Assembly: GCA_002786025.1 (NCBI GenBank)
Contig: NHNW01000011.1
Span: 868,001-932,000 of the forward strand
Direction of reading: 5' to 3'
Origin: Zasmidium citrigriseum
Lineage: Eukaryota > Ascomycota > Dothideomycetes > Mycosphaerellales > Mycosphaerellaceae
Length of the DNA: 64,000 bases
The notes beneath the pieces were generated by a model. It was given only the letters and a program-made list of their open reading frames with translations. It searched no databases and was not told the DNA's origin. Position 1 is the stretch's first letter; every line of letters begins with the position of its first letter. Below are positions 54,503 through 64,000 of this stretch, in pieces. The translations under genes and the position numbers were made by a program.

Positions 54503-56245
54503 TCATATTCCTTCCATGTCGTCTCTTGCCCAGAGCTTGACCGTTCGATCACGGCCGCAAGAAGCGATCCACTTGGCGTCCGAAGTCGTGTCGACTGCAA
54601 GTACCGTGCCGTCGTGGCCCGTCAGAGACTTGCACAGCGCCCAGTCATCTGCCGAGAAGATGTTGACCGCCTTGTCGAAGCCACTGCTGACAATGAAGGT
54701 GCCACTCTTCTTCGGCTTGATCTCGTCGTGCTCTCCGCCATCGCCATTAGTCATGACAGTATCCGCCTGTGGCATGTTGCCAGACAATGGTCCGTCGGTG
54801 CCCTTGAACCATCTCAGGTCTGACACTCCCCCAACGTGAGCTCCGATGCTTGCAGACTCCTTCACGTTCCGCAGATCCCAGCACTTGGCGAAACCATCTG
54901 CGCTTCCCGTCATGACTCGAACTCCGTCGCTGCTCCAGTCCATGGCATGAATGGGGGCAACGTGGCTCTCGAGGAGCATGACAGTGCGTCCTGATCGCGT
55001 ATCCCAGACGCGACCTATCGAATCCAGTCCTGCAGATGAGATGAGACTGCCATCTTCGTTGAAGCTGACGGTGTAGACTTCCTTGCTATGACCCTCCTGG
55101 AGTAGAAGTTCCTGCGTCGTGTTGACATCCCAAAGCCGCCAAGTAGTGTCGTAGCCTGCACTCGCCAGATATCGTCCTGAGGGGTGGAACTCTGTCCGGC
55201 ACACACGCGCACTATGGCCACTGAGAGTAGCGACAGGAGTGTCCTGACTCAGAGACCATAGATGGATCTCGGTATCCTGAGCAGCTGTGGCGAGGTTGAT
55301 GCTGTCGTTGCTGACGTTCGAAGTCGGCAGCGTGGCTCCGGGATACCAGCTTATCCCTCCCACTATGCCCTTGTGTCCTCGAAGTACCTTTTGAGTCTCC
55401 AGATTTGGAACGTCCAACAGCTTCACACTTCCTCCCCAATCACCGCATGCCACCAAACTTCCGTTCGGTGCGAATCGCACGATACTGACAGGCCGCTCGC
55501 TCGCAATTTGACTTCCAAACAGCTCCATCCCTCCCAGCTTCTCCTTGATTGCCTTGCGGTGTCTGACATGGGTTGCGACGTCGATTTTGCTCTCCGCTCT
55601 CTGGTGCTCAATCCGCCGTGCCGCTCTGGGTAACGAATACCGTGCAATATCCCGCCGCGCCGCGAGCAGTTCTTGACTGCCTTGGATGTAAAACTCACCT
55701 TCTTCTTCATCTTCCTTCTTATCCTCGGCTGCATCGACCATAGAGACGTCTTCGTCACCATCCTCTTGCTCCTTTAACATCAACTCTCGTAACCGGTCTC
55801 GTCTGTCCTCTTTTCGCTCGCCGAATAAGGTGATGGGCTCTCCCCTGGCTCTGAGTTCGGTTCGCACACGTTGGTCGTCGGTCGGTACAGCCAATGCAGC
55901 AGCCTTCCGCTTTCGCGCAAAGTCACTATAAACGGAGGCGGCATTCTGGGAAGGACCGCCGGCTGCAGATGGGATTTGATAGTTGGTATCGGTGGCTGCA
56001 CATTTGTTAGGAAGAGGTCGAGCATGGTGTTTTCTTAATGTACTCACGCAAATCGGCAATGCTGATGCCTGCATCATCCTACCAAACCAGACATCAGTCA
56101 GTCGTTCCAAGGCCTCCAGAGTCCGCAGCGCTGGATCTGGCGGGGCATGTGAATATGCATTGCTGCTTCTCGCGGGGATGATGGTTCGAATGCTTACCTC
56201 TGGCGTCTCCTCGACGTATGCCTGCCGCGACGGGTGGATCGACAT
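54503..56245 (-). CDS. PRP4: PRP4-like U4/U6 snRNP WD40 protein, three exons
   Basis: Minus-strand exons 56245-56198, 56078-56048 and 55995-54503 give 523 residues. PRP4 (PRPF4) is a U4/U6 snRNP component needed for spliceosome assembly. The N-terminus 'MSIHPSRQAYVEETPE' and a 31-nt second exon lead into 'PTDTNYQIP'. The SFM (splicing factor) motif covers about 100-150, with 'ELRARGEPITLFGE' and an acidic block. The C-terminal half has seven WD repeats, for example 'GHKGIVGGISW', 'GHSARVCRTEFHP', 'GHSKEVYTVSF' and a last 'GHDGTVLAVDTTSDA'. Introns of 119 and 52 nt have GT-AG ends. The order is diagnostic. The open frame extends upstream of the ATG but without family match. Confidence 0.92.
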   Translation of the reverse strand: MSIHPSRQAYVEETPEVSIRTIIPARSSNAYSHAPPDPALRTLEALERLTDVWFGRMMQASALPICVSTLRKHHARPLPNKCAATDTNYQIPSAAGGPSQNAASVYSDFARKRKAAALAVPTDDQRVRTELRARGEPITLFGERKEDRRDRLRELMLKEQEDGDEDVSMVDAAEDKKEDEEEGEFYIQGSQELLAARRDIARYSLPRAARRIEHQRAESKIDVATHVRHRKAIKEKLGGMELFGSQIASERPVSIVRFAPNGSLVACGDWGGSVKLLDVPNLETQKVLRGHKGIVGGISWYPGATLPTSNVSNDSINLATAAQDTEIHLWSLSQDTPVATLSGHSARVCRTEFHPSGRYLASAGYDTTWRLWDVNTTQELLLQEGHSKEVYTVSFNEDGSLISSAGLDSIGRVWDTRSGRTVMLLESHVAPIHAMDWSSDGVRVMTGSADGFAKCWDLRNVKESASIGAHVGGVSDLRWFKGTDGPLSGNMPQADTVMTNGDGGEHDEIKPKKSGTFIVSSGFDKAVNIFSADDWALCKSLTGHDGTVLAVDTTSDAKWIASCGRDRTVKLWARDDMEGI

Positions 56246-56539
56246 GTTGGCGGTGTTGATGTCGTCGAAGGTGGAAGTTGTCGCGTGCGAGCTCGTGTCT
56301 TCGAATTGCTCGAACTGAAACTGGAGTGGAGCGTGGAGGCGCAAATAAGGTTGCACAGTTGCAGTGGCGGAAGCGCGGAGGAGGATTCGAGTGATCGCAG
56401 AACCTACCGATACTGTACCTCTCTTCGCCTTTAACACATACCTGCATCATCCACCGCGCCCGCATCGTTGCCTGCGACATGTCTTCATGATGATCCTCAC
56501 CAGCGCCGTCCTGTGCTACATCCTCGCCAACCAGCTGCA
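56246..56539. promoter_or_regulatory. Divergent intergenic region PRP4/PTC7
   Basis: 294 bp between the two divergent start codons. This must serve as a short shared promoter. No TATA box was found, which fits housekeeping genes. Confidence 0.5.
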
Positions 56540-57797
56540 ATGTCAGCCTCCCTGCGTGCCCTGCTTGTGAAAAGGGCCAGCACCACTCTAACTGCTGCAG
56601 CTCCTCGCACGCCTAATCCATCTATGCCACTACGCATTTCGCAGTCGTACTCTACCAGCTCGAACGAGACTGCCTTTACCTACCGAATCGCTGCTGCATC
56701 TGCTCCTAAGCGTGCCCCTCCTCGACCACCTAAACCTGGCCGAGATTACTGGAATTATGCATCCACCCACGTAAATCCGTCTCCGCCATACCTGCGATCA
56801 AGCAAGCAAGACTCGGGCGAAGATGCCTTCTTTGCTACTACAGTTGGCGGAAGCCAGCACCACGTAGCTTTTGGTGTGGCAGACGGCGTTGGTGGATGGC
56901 AAGATCAAGGCGTAGATCCATCAGAATACAGCCAAGCCCTGTGCGGTCTGATGGCTGGCTCGGCCAACATTCAAGAGAACATTGAAGAAAACCCATGCAA
57001 ACCTCGGCCGTTGCTCCAGCAGGCGTATGACGCAGTCATGAACAACCCTCGCATAGCTGCCGGCGGATGCACAGCCAGCCTTGGAGTGATGGACGGACGA
57101 GGCAACATCGAAACAGCCAAGTACGTAGACCCTCAATTTCATTCTTGTTCGACCATCGTTATTGACTTCTTGCAGCCTTGGTGACTCTGGATATCTCGTC
57201 TTTGGTCCTGGTAAAGTCGCCCATCGTTCTGAGAGCCAGACGCACGCCTTCAACACTCCCTATCAGATGTCAAAGGTCCCCCCTAAGCTCCAAGCTCAAT
57301 ACGCCATCTTTGGTTCGACATATTTCAGCGAATCTCCCGCCAATGCCGACGTTGACAACCACCAACTCAAGCACGGAGATATCGTTCTTTTTGCGACTGA
57401 CGGCGTGTGGGACAACCTGTCCGCTCAAGACACTCTTCAGATCGTTTCGCGAGTCATGGAGGAAGGTGGCTACTGGTTCAAGTCACATAATTTCGACGGA
57501 GCTGAAACGATGCTCAACGAGACGTTGATTCGACAACTGCCGAGGACCATCGACGATAAGGTCCAAGAATCGTATCTACCCGGTCAAATCGCTGCGGCGG
57601 TCATGCGAGAGGCAAAGATCGCCGGACTGGATCGAAGACGTGAAGGACCCTTCGCGAAGGAGGTCAAGGCAAGATACCCGCAGGAAGGATGGGAAGGCGG
57701 CAAACCGGACGATATTGCGGTCGTCGTCTGCATCGCAGTCGAAGAAGGGGCCAGCTCTGCACAGCAGGACCAGAAGCCCATCAAAGCCAAGTTGTGA
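56540..57797 (+). CDS. PTC7: PTC7-type mitochondrial PP2C phosphatase, two exons
   Basis: Exons 56540-57120 and 57176-57797 give 400 residues. PTC7 dephosphorylates proteins in mitochondria, including coenzyme Q biosynthetic factors. The N-terminal 40 residues (start MSASLRALLVKRAST) are basic and Ser/Thr-rich, as in a targeting peptide. PP2C metal-binding motifs appear in order: 'GEDAFFAT', 'GVADGVGGW', 'GDSGYLVF', 'ATDGVWDNL' and 'KPDDIAVVV', with conserved Asp residues present. The 55-nt intron removes a stop and restores 'NLGDSGYLVF' across the join. The chosen ATG is the one that starts the targeting peptide; the frame is open upstream. The length is in the family range. Confidence 0.91.
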
Positions 57798-58894
57798 TCG
57801 AGCACAGCATTACGATGTCGAAATCTCGAAACTCGGTCAACCACTGTGACCGGTCACGCCATTCCGCAACGTCGACCAGCAATTCGCACTCTGCAAAATG
57901 CAGCGGTAGGTAACAATGTCCCCCATTGTCCAAACCACAACTGACGTCCTGTATCAGAACATACCAAGATTCCTCCCCTGCCGTGCCCTCGGGACACAAT
58001 CCCCCGTACCTGCACAACCACGTTGCACACGGCAAGGTTCCATGGCCGGCACGAGTCATCTCGAGGCTCAAGGAATTCGGTTTGACTTTACGCCAACCAA
58101 AGCTTCCGTCGACTTCACCCCTCTGTCATATTTTTCTTCTTGCCCGTCATTCGGGACGTCGGCAAGATTTTGGTGTCTGGCTGCAGGTATGGTGTAACGT
58201 CGCCCGTTTGTTAGGGTGGAGTGGGGATGTCTGGAGGTGTTCGGCTGTTGGGCTAGGCAGTTGGCTAGCACAAGACGACAGGAACTAAAATTCGTGGATT
58301 GGAGACGCGGCAGTTGGGGATTTGCAAATTTCCTGGACAAGAAGTCACGATAACACAGAACTCGGTGAAAGGAAAGATATCTAGAAATAGAGTTGGCAGG
58401 AAAGCAGGTCAGCAAGTCTAGTAGAATCCAAGGCACCGGATCGATTTGTCTCGGTTTTGATCAATTCAGAAGTCGACCTCGTATTTCAACATCCCGCAAT
58501 CTGAACCCGTGTGGGCCAGATGAGGAGTGCGGTGCATTCACAGTGGGTCTGAGAGAACTCTCCACAACATAGCCGAGACACAAGCACTGAGCGAGCCGAT
58601 CTTTTGGAGCAAGGGCCAAGAGATATCCGAGTTCTTTTTATGACGAGATAGGTCTCCTACTTCTTGTTTCTGTTTTCATATCGAATCTCTATATTCACTT
58701 GCTACGGGTACTTACGGTTTGAAGCTCGACTTTCCAGCATGTGGTTCTGATATTCACTTACCGCACGTGGATCTGGCTTCATGCTCCTGCATGTGCTTCG
58801 GACTTGTCTTCCAGAGGGTGCTTTTAAGTTCTTCATCCAGCAGGAACCTCCGACAACTCCTTCCACCGACAACGCCTTCCTTCCAACAACGACC
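57798..58894. other. 1.1 kb intergenic region PTC7 / tannase-family gene
   Basis: It holds the PTC7 3' flank and the promoter of the tannase-family gene. Open frames on both strands (up to 122 codons) have no recognisable products. No TATA box is clear. Confidence 0.45.
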
Positions 58895-60701
58895 ATGAAG
58901 CCTACGCACCTCCTCGCCGGCGGGCTCTCGATAGCAACAACAACATCCGCATTCGACTGCACCGAGTCCGCTTTCCAGGCGTTTCTTCCTCCAGAAGCAA
59001 CTGTCTCATTCGCGAGATATGTCCCCGCCGACTCGGTCTTCGAGGTCCCGGCGGGAAATATCGCGTACCCGACTTCCCCTGTCTTGTTGCGGAGTGTCTG
59101 CGCCGTTCAGATCAATGTCACCTCGAGTCCGTCTTCGGAGTTCAGCTTTGGACTCTTTCTTCCTGAGGGTTGGAATGAGAGATTTCTGGCTGTTGGGAAT
59201 GGAGGGTTTGCGGGAGGTGTCAATTGGTTGGATATGGTAAGTGTTCGCATACGTTGATGAAATTGATTGAGTTCTGATCGGAGAATTTCAGGCCGCTGGA
59301 CTCGGATACGGCTTCGCGACCATGTCGACCGACACGGGACATACTTCGATCTCGAGCGATGGATCTTGGGCTTTGAATAAGGAGTCGCTGACCGATTGGG
59401 GCTATCGAGCAATGCACGGTTCCGTCGTCCTGGCAAAGCAAGTCATCGAGTCGTACTACGCCAACAAGCCGCGGTACAACTACTACTCTGGATGTTCGAC
59501 CGGAGGCCGTCAAGGTCTGAAAGAAGTCGAGATGTTCCCCGAAGACTTCGATGGAGTACTGGCAGGCGCTCCAGCTTGGTGGACGAGTCATCTTCAAACC
59601 TGGACTGTCAAGGCCGGGCTCGACAATCTACCGACCACGTCAGCTTCTCATATCCCTCCTACCTTGTTTCCTGCCATTGGCGCCGAGGTTCTGCGTCAGT
59701 GCGATGGACAAGATGGCTTTGTCGATAGCATCGTCTCGGATCCTAGGGGTTGCAAGTTCAACGCAGACGCTCTCCTTTGCCCCTCAGATGTTGTGAACCA
59801 GACCGAAGCAGGATGCCTCACCAAGCCGCAGATTGAGACGCTGCATCGTATCTTCAGTGACTACATCGAAGACGAGGTAACGCAAGATTAACCCCTTCTG
59901 CGGTGTTCGTAGACTGACAATGGATGTAGAAGCTCGTGTTCCCGCGGCTGGAACCAGGCAGCGAAGCCCAATGGCAGCCCTTGCTGGGAGGCTCTGAGCC
60001 AAACAATCTCGGCATTGACTATGTTCGATACTTCCTCTTGAACGATCCAAACTGGGACTTTTACAAGTTCGACTACGGCATTGTTCAGGAGGCAGACAGA
60101 GTCCAGCCCGGCAACGCATCCGCGACGGACTTTGATTTGAGCCCCTTTCAGGCAAAAGGCGGCAAGCTTCTGCAGTGAGTTACGTCCAGGAAACTTCGTG
60201 TTGGGTGAGTGCTGATCCATGTACAGTTATCACGGGCTAGCGGACGGCTTGATCCCGACAGGCTCTTCAGAGGTCTTCTATCGGGAGGTGCTGAAGACAC
60301 TAACGTCGAAGGGCATCGAGCTAGACTCCTGGTATCGCTTCTTCTTGGTCCCAGGCATGCAGCATTGCTCGGGCACGCCGTCCAACGTCAATGCACCTTG
60401 GTACTTTGCCGGTGGCAACCAGGCTGGTGAACTTGGCCGCCCGGGCAGTGTGAGCGGAGTTCCTGGATTCAATGATCCAGAGCATGACATCTTGCTTGCG
60501 TTGATGCGATGGACGGAAGAGGACACTGCGCCAGAGAGGATCATCGCAACCAAGTGGTTCAACGACAGCTTGCAGGACAAGGTTTTGAGGCAACGTCCAC
60601 TCTGCCCTTTCCCACATCGCGCCGAGTATACTGGCCGGGGCGATCCAAACGATGCGGCCAACTGGAGCTGCGTTGAAGTCGGGCCCTCAAACCACTGGTG
60701 A
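58895..60701 (+). CDS. Secreted tannase/feruloyl esterase family enzyme, four exons
   Basis: Exons 58895-59236, 59292-59876, 59930-60174 and 60227-60701 give 548 residues. Members cleave gallate or ferulate esters in plant tannins and cell walls. 'MKPTHLLAGGLSIATTTSA' is a signal peptide, so I start at 58895 rather than the upstream in-frame ATG at 58781. The family's CS-D-HC signature is visible: Cys182-Ser183 in GCSTGGRQG and His437-Cys438 in PGMQHCSG, with the paired cysteines able to bond and hold the active site. The charge-relay Asp probably lies in exon 4 near 'HYHGLADGLIP'. Introns of 55, 53 and 52 nt are GT-AG. Tannase and feruloyl esterase cannot be separated from sequence alone. 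Confidence 0.9.
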
Positions 60702-60728
60702 CGAATTAGCGTTTAGCCAATTGAATGA

Positions 60729-61847
60729 ATGAAGTTTGAGAGCAACTCTGAACATATCCTCGAATCCATCATCACGTCCACGGAGCGCACAGACGAAGAC
60801 GCGTATGTGATCGTATCCTCAGTTTCCAGGTGAGCTCAAGCTTCGTTCCGGTGTCCAGATAGCAACTTGCGTCGACCAGTCATCGTCGTGATCAAGCGTT
60901 TCCCAAGTCCCATTGGCTCTTTAAGGAAAGTCTCGAAATCGAGTGGCCAGGAAATCAACTCTCGTCGGTCGAGGTCTTCACATCAGATGAGTCGAAAGCA
61001 AAGAGAGCCCACACGCAAGAGGTCCTTGGCTTCACTCGCCAGTCCGCCCTAGTACGTCCTTTATCCCACCTCTCGAACCTCATGTGCTAACAGGCTTTAT
61101 AGGACGAGCATGAAGACGGTGACTATCTGGGCCCTGCCTCAGCGTCTCCGAGCTCGCAGACCACCGCCTCCTTCGCATCCCAACCCCCCTCCATCGGACG
61201 CGGCGATGACTACCGCGTCGTGTGAGGCATACATTGCTCCTGCCATGTCTCCAAAGCATCAATCAGAATTTCATGACCTCAATGCAAGGGCTCAGGCTGC
61301 CAGTGCCGACGGAAAGATCCATGCACAGCATCCGCATCAGAGGGTCAAACTTCCGTCACATTGGCGGGGTTGGAGTAATGAGCAATTCCAACAGTCTGTC
61401 GACGACTGGATGGAGATGCAGGATGGTCCGCTCAAGGATATTACCGTCGCCTTTCAAGCCTACGTCTCGAAGCTCGCCGCAGACAGGATCAAGAAAGGTC
61501 GGCCATTCGAACAGCGTTCAAACCTCACGATATCGTCCCCCCTTCTGGGCCCTGGAATGCCGTTTTTGCACACTTCCTCTATTGCCCAACGGATACCCCC
61601 GGCACTTTCAGCACGAAATTCACCCTTGATCCAGCCAACTTCACCACTCGACAGTTATGCAAGAAGTTCAACAATCAAGGTGAAAAGAACATGCTCTTCT
61701 TCGACTCGAGAGCTATGCGTCAACCGTCAAAACTTGGACAATGCCCGGCTCCATACGAGGAGGAGCACAACCTCCATCCCGAGATCCTTGAAGAACTCGT
61801 GCATCACCAGAACTGCATTCTTGATCATATACCAGCTCGGTATATGA
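60729..61847 (+). CDS. Unknown multi-exon gene, possibly frameshifted
   Basis: A model with exons 60729-60829, 60880-61051, 61103-61221 and 61289-61847 gives 316 residues. Introns of 50, 51 and 67 nt have GT-AG ends (GTGAGC, GTACGT, GTGAGG) and the second has a GCTAAC branch. The N-terminal 230 residues look like real protein: charged, balanced, with Trp-rich segments such as 'KLPSHWRGWSNEQFQQSVDDW'. I know no family for it. After about 61500 the frame used here turns Ser/Thr/Arg-rich, whereas the frame starting at positions congruent to 2 modulo 3 becomes protein-like ('LDPANFTTRQLCKKFNNQGEK', partly) and stays open to 62087 except for TGA at 61886 and 61937. So a missed intron, a frameshift or decay is likely. 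The start lies only 27 bp past the tannase stop. Confidence 0.4.
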
Positions 61848-62089
61848 TTCTCTACGGAGAGCTTCCTCGCCGGGATGTTCTACGATGATGCAACGAATTT
61901 GACGATGGGCTCCAGCGGTGGTTGTTTTGGATTATGTGAGGCGATCTTGACGCCCTTGTCCGGTCCATTGGTCATGAGGCTCAGAAGCTGCGAACGCCGG
62001 CTCGGCTGGAAAGCATTCCCCTTCTCGAGTATAAGCACCCACGTGCTTGCTATTTGAAGCTGATGAGAAATGTGAGGCCGCCGTCGTGA

Positions 62090-64000
62090 GATCGCTTTGG
62101 GCTCAAGTTTGTGTCGTTTCCCAAAGAACGAGGCGGTTGATAGGCTGAGAGCCCCCGCAGCTGCAGCAAGCGCCTGCAGCTATGGCCTCGACGGCATTGT
62201 TGCCCAATTGGTGGGGCATTCTTCTATGCAAGCATGAGAATGGTGCCGCGGCATGCGAAGCGAATGCTGTGCGCCTGACGACAAACCCGGATCGCGTGTC
62301 GCAAACGCTCACATCTCTGCAGCTGCCATGCTCCTCCTCTGTACAGGCTGGGCACCATCCATTCCTTCAGGTTGTGCAAGGCAGCCATGCGATCCAAGGC
62401 AGTGCAAAAGTAAGACGAGGGCTTGCTGCGGCTCCTGTGCTTTGTAACCACTGGATGCAAACGACGCTCGTGTGAGTCTCCTGTCAAGTGCAGTTGACAC
62501 AGGTTGATTGCAGAGCGTACCAGACGGTGCAAACGGCGTTCGTCTCGGCGTCCAGACGGGTCCAGTGGCTCACCGTGTTACAGCCGAGCGCGCTGCAATG
62601 CACGATCAAGGCATTGTCGGAGCACAATGACCAAGAGAGGCTGTCTTTCACCCGACATCTCGGGCCCGGATAGCCGATTGGTGAAGGTCGAATCAAACCC
62701 ACGCGAGTGCGGGTACCTGAGGGGCTTGAGCAGAAACGGTCGCCTTGGGCCGCCGACGACGTCTTGGGATACGGAACTTTTGTTGAGACTGGTTCGGTGA
62801 GCTGACTCGTAGGAAACGTACGCTGACGAGGGAAATCGAATAGAAGTTGACGTGAGAAATCGAGCCCAGGAGATGGAAGCGATTGCAGTAAGTTTGACTC
62901 TGGGCGTGCATGTGTCCGTACTGTACCGTGTGAGAGGATCCTTCTCTTGCTTCCTTTCTGATGATCAAATCTGGCAAGTCGTGCCCTCCGTGTTTGCCGC
63001 AGAAAACCGTCTTCTACCATCACCGCCTCACCAACCCTTCGCTGCCAAGACCGGTTTGCTCATGATGCTCCACTTCAAGGCTTGCTCGCCATGCTGGGAC
63101 GCGCAAAGGGCAGAGTCATTCCGGCGGTGTATCACCGCTCTTTTGGCAGTCTTGCTATTGTCGTCGAGAGACCCCTGGCGCGCGTGTCGCGGTCGAACAG
63201 CAAACTGGGAACAATACCGGGCTCGTCGTAAGCGAAAAAGAATCCAGGAAGCTGCGGCAGACAGGTGTGGACGCAACAGGCCAGTGAGGAGGGGAGGCTG
63301 CAGGTGAGTCAACTCTCTCACGTCCCAGATCGAATCGCAGCGATGGCGGCTTTTTTAAGTGAAGTCGTCGGCATTGGGCGCATCAACCGTTGGGTACACA
63401 CACAGAATGCCTATTGCTCTGCCCCCAGCACGCACCCCTGCAGGCCTTGGGCTCTCTTGCACAAGAGCGAAGAAGGTTTCCCTACCGTCGCTTCGGCCCA
63501 GCCCACACGATGCTTCCCGGCCGCCGCCAGTCATTCGAGCCGGCGCGCTGCTAGTCCAACGGGCACCCTCTGTTTGCACGCTGCCCGCCGACGACATGTC
63601 GTGCTCTCCGCCATCGTGATGTGTGCGAGGCCATCGAGCGTGGGCGCGCAGTGGTGCTGAAACGCAGCGACGGCGGGCCAGTCGATCAGGCGAGCGTCAC
63701 CTGCCGTCTGAAACCCAGCCTCGTGTCCGTCCGATCTCCCATCGCAGCGGCGAGCGCAAGCAAAGCAACGCCCAGCCGCATGATCACGGCCTGCATCGCC
63801 GGCAGCCCTGTCCTCATCACTTGTTATTCTTTCGACACCAGTTTGCTGCCGGCGAGGGTGCGCCCGCACGGCGAGCAGGCTGCTGCCGGAGGGGCAGAGG
63901 CGCGATGCCGCCATCCGTCAGCGCAGGCCAATCGCCCATGGCCTTGACGGCCCTAATGCAGCACTTATGTATGGACACCCGATGCTGCTAAGGCTCGACT
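62090..64000. other. 1.9 kb region without recognisable gene
   Basis: GC-rich sequence with overlapping open frames on both strands (longest 179 codons, 62484-63023 minus). Their products are Arg/Ser/Cys-rich and match nothing I know. It may be the 3' flank of the unknown gene plus promoter or leader of a gene beyond the window edge. No repeat, RNA gene or mobile element could be supported. Confidence 0.4.

Overview
The window reads as chromosomal DNA of a filamentous ascomycete (Pezizomycotina). I infer Dothideomycetes, possibly the Mycosphaerellales, from the style of the proteins and introns; the sequence alone does not prove it. Genes lie on both strands about every 2.5 kb. Most introns are 50-60 nt with GT-AG ends and CTAAC/CTGAC-like branch sites. 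The proteins are plainly eukaryotic and fungal. I see no CRISPR array, operon, rRNA, convincing tRNA, transposase or reverse transcriptase. Exon joins below were worked out by hand from reading frame, splice sites and family conservation.

Layout. 1-11 kb: the 3' part of Mediator subunit MED13, a SWF1-type palmitoyltransferase divergent from a telomere-binding RAP1, then the ESCRT-0 subunit HSE1. 11-18 kb: a 2.2 kb GC-rich leader region, the PAK kinase STE20 and a tail-anchored cytochrome b5. 18-33 kb, all minus strand: an intact Zn2Cys6 transcription factor whose zinc cluster is split by two introns around a 24-nt microexon, a 3 kb gene-poor stretch, an RTA1-family membrane protein, BUD22, the multi-KH protein SCP160 and alanine aminotransferase. 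34-45 kb: an SLM1/2-like PH protein, a conserved protein of unknown function with an unusual zinc finger, a secreted Sde182/DUF1593-type nucleoside-hydrolase-like protein, a secreted metallo-beta-lactamase-fold hydrolase and a 2-oxoglutarate/Fe(II) oxygenase. 44.6-58 kb: the ESCRT-0 subunit VPS27 head-to-head with a DOA4-type deubiquitinase, a 7-exon MFS/DHA2 exporter with a GC-AG intron, a hotdog thioesterase, and the divergent pair PRP4 and PTC7. 58.9-62 kb: a secreted tannase/feruloyl-esterase-family enzyme and an unrecognised multi-exon gene that may be frameshifted. 62.1-64 kb: nothing recognisable.

How the genes connect. The clearest functional link is endosomal sorting. HSE1 and VPS27 are the two subunits of ESCRT-0, and the DOA4-like enzyme acts on cargo at the end of the same pathway; all three lie within 42 kb. 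Most of the rest is unrelated housekeeping. The secreted enzymes (tannase family, Sde182-like, metallo-beta-lactamase-fold) and the MFS and RTA1 transporters give an accessory flavour suited to a plant-associated or saprotrophic fungus, but there is no biosynthetic core gene and so no case for a secondary-metabolite cluster.

The items most worth a second look are the zinc-cluster microexon, the VPS27/DOA4 divergent pair, the imperfect direct repeat flanking the metallo-beta-lactamase gene, the GC-AG intron, and the unknown gene at 60.7-62.1 kb.
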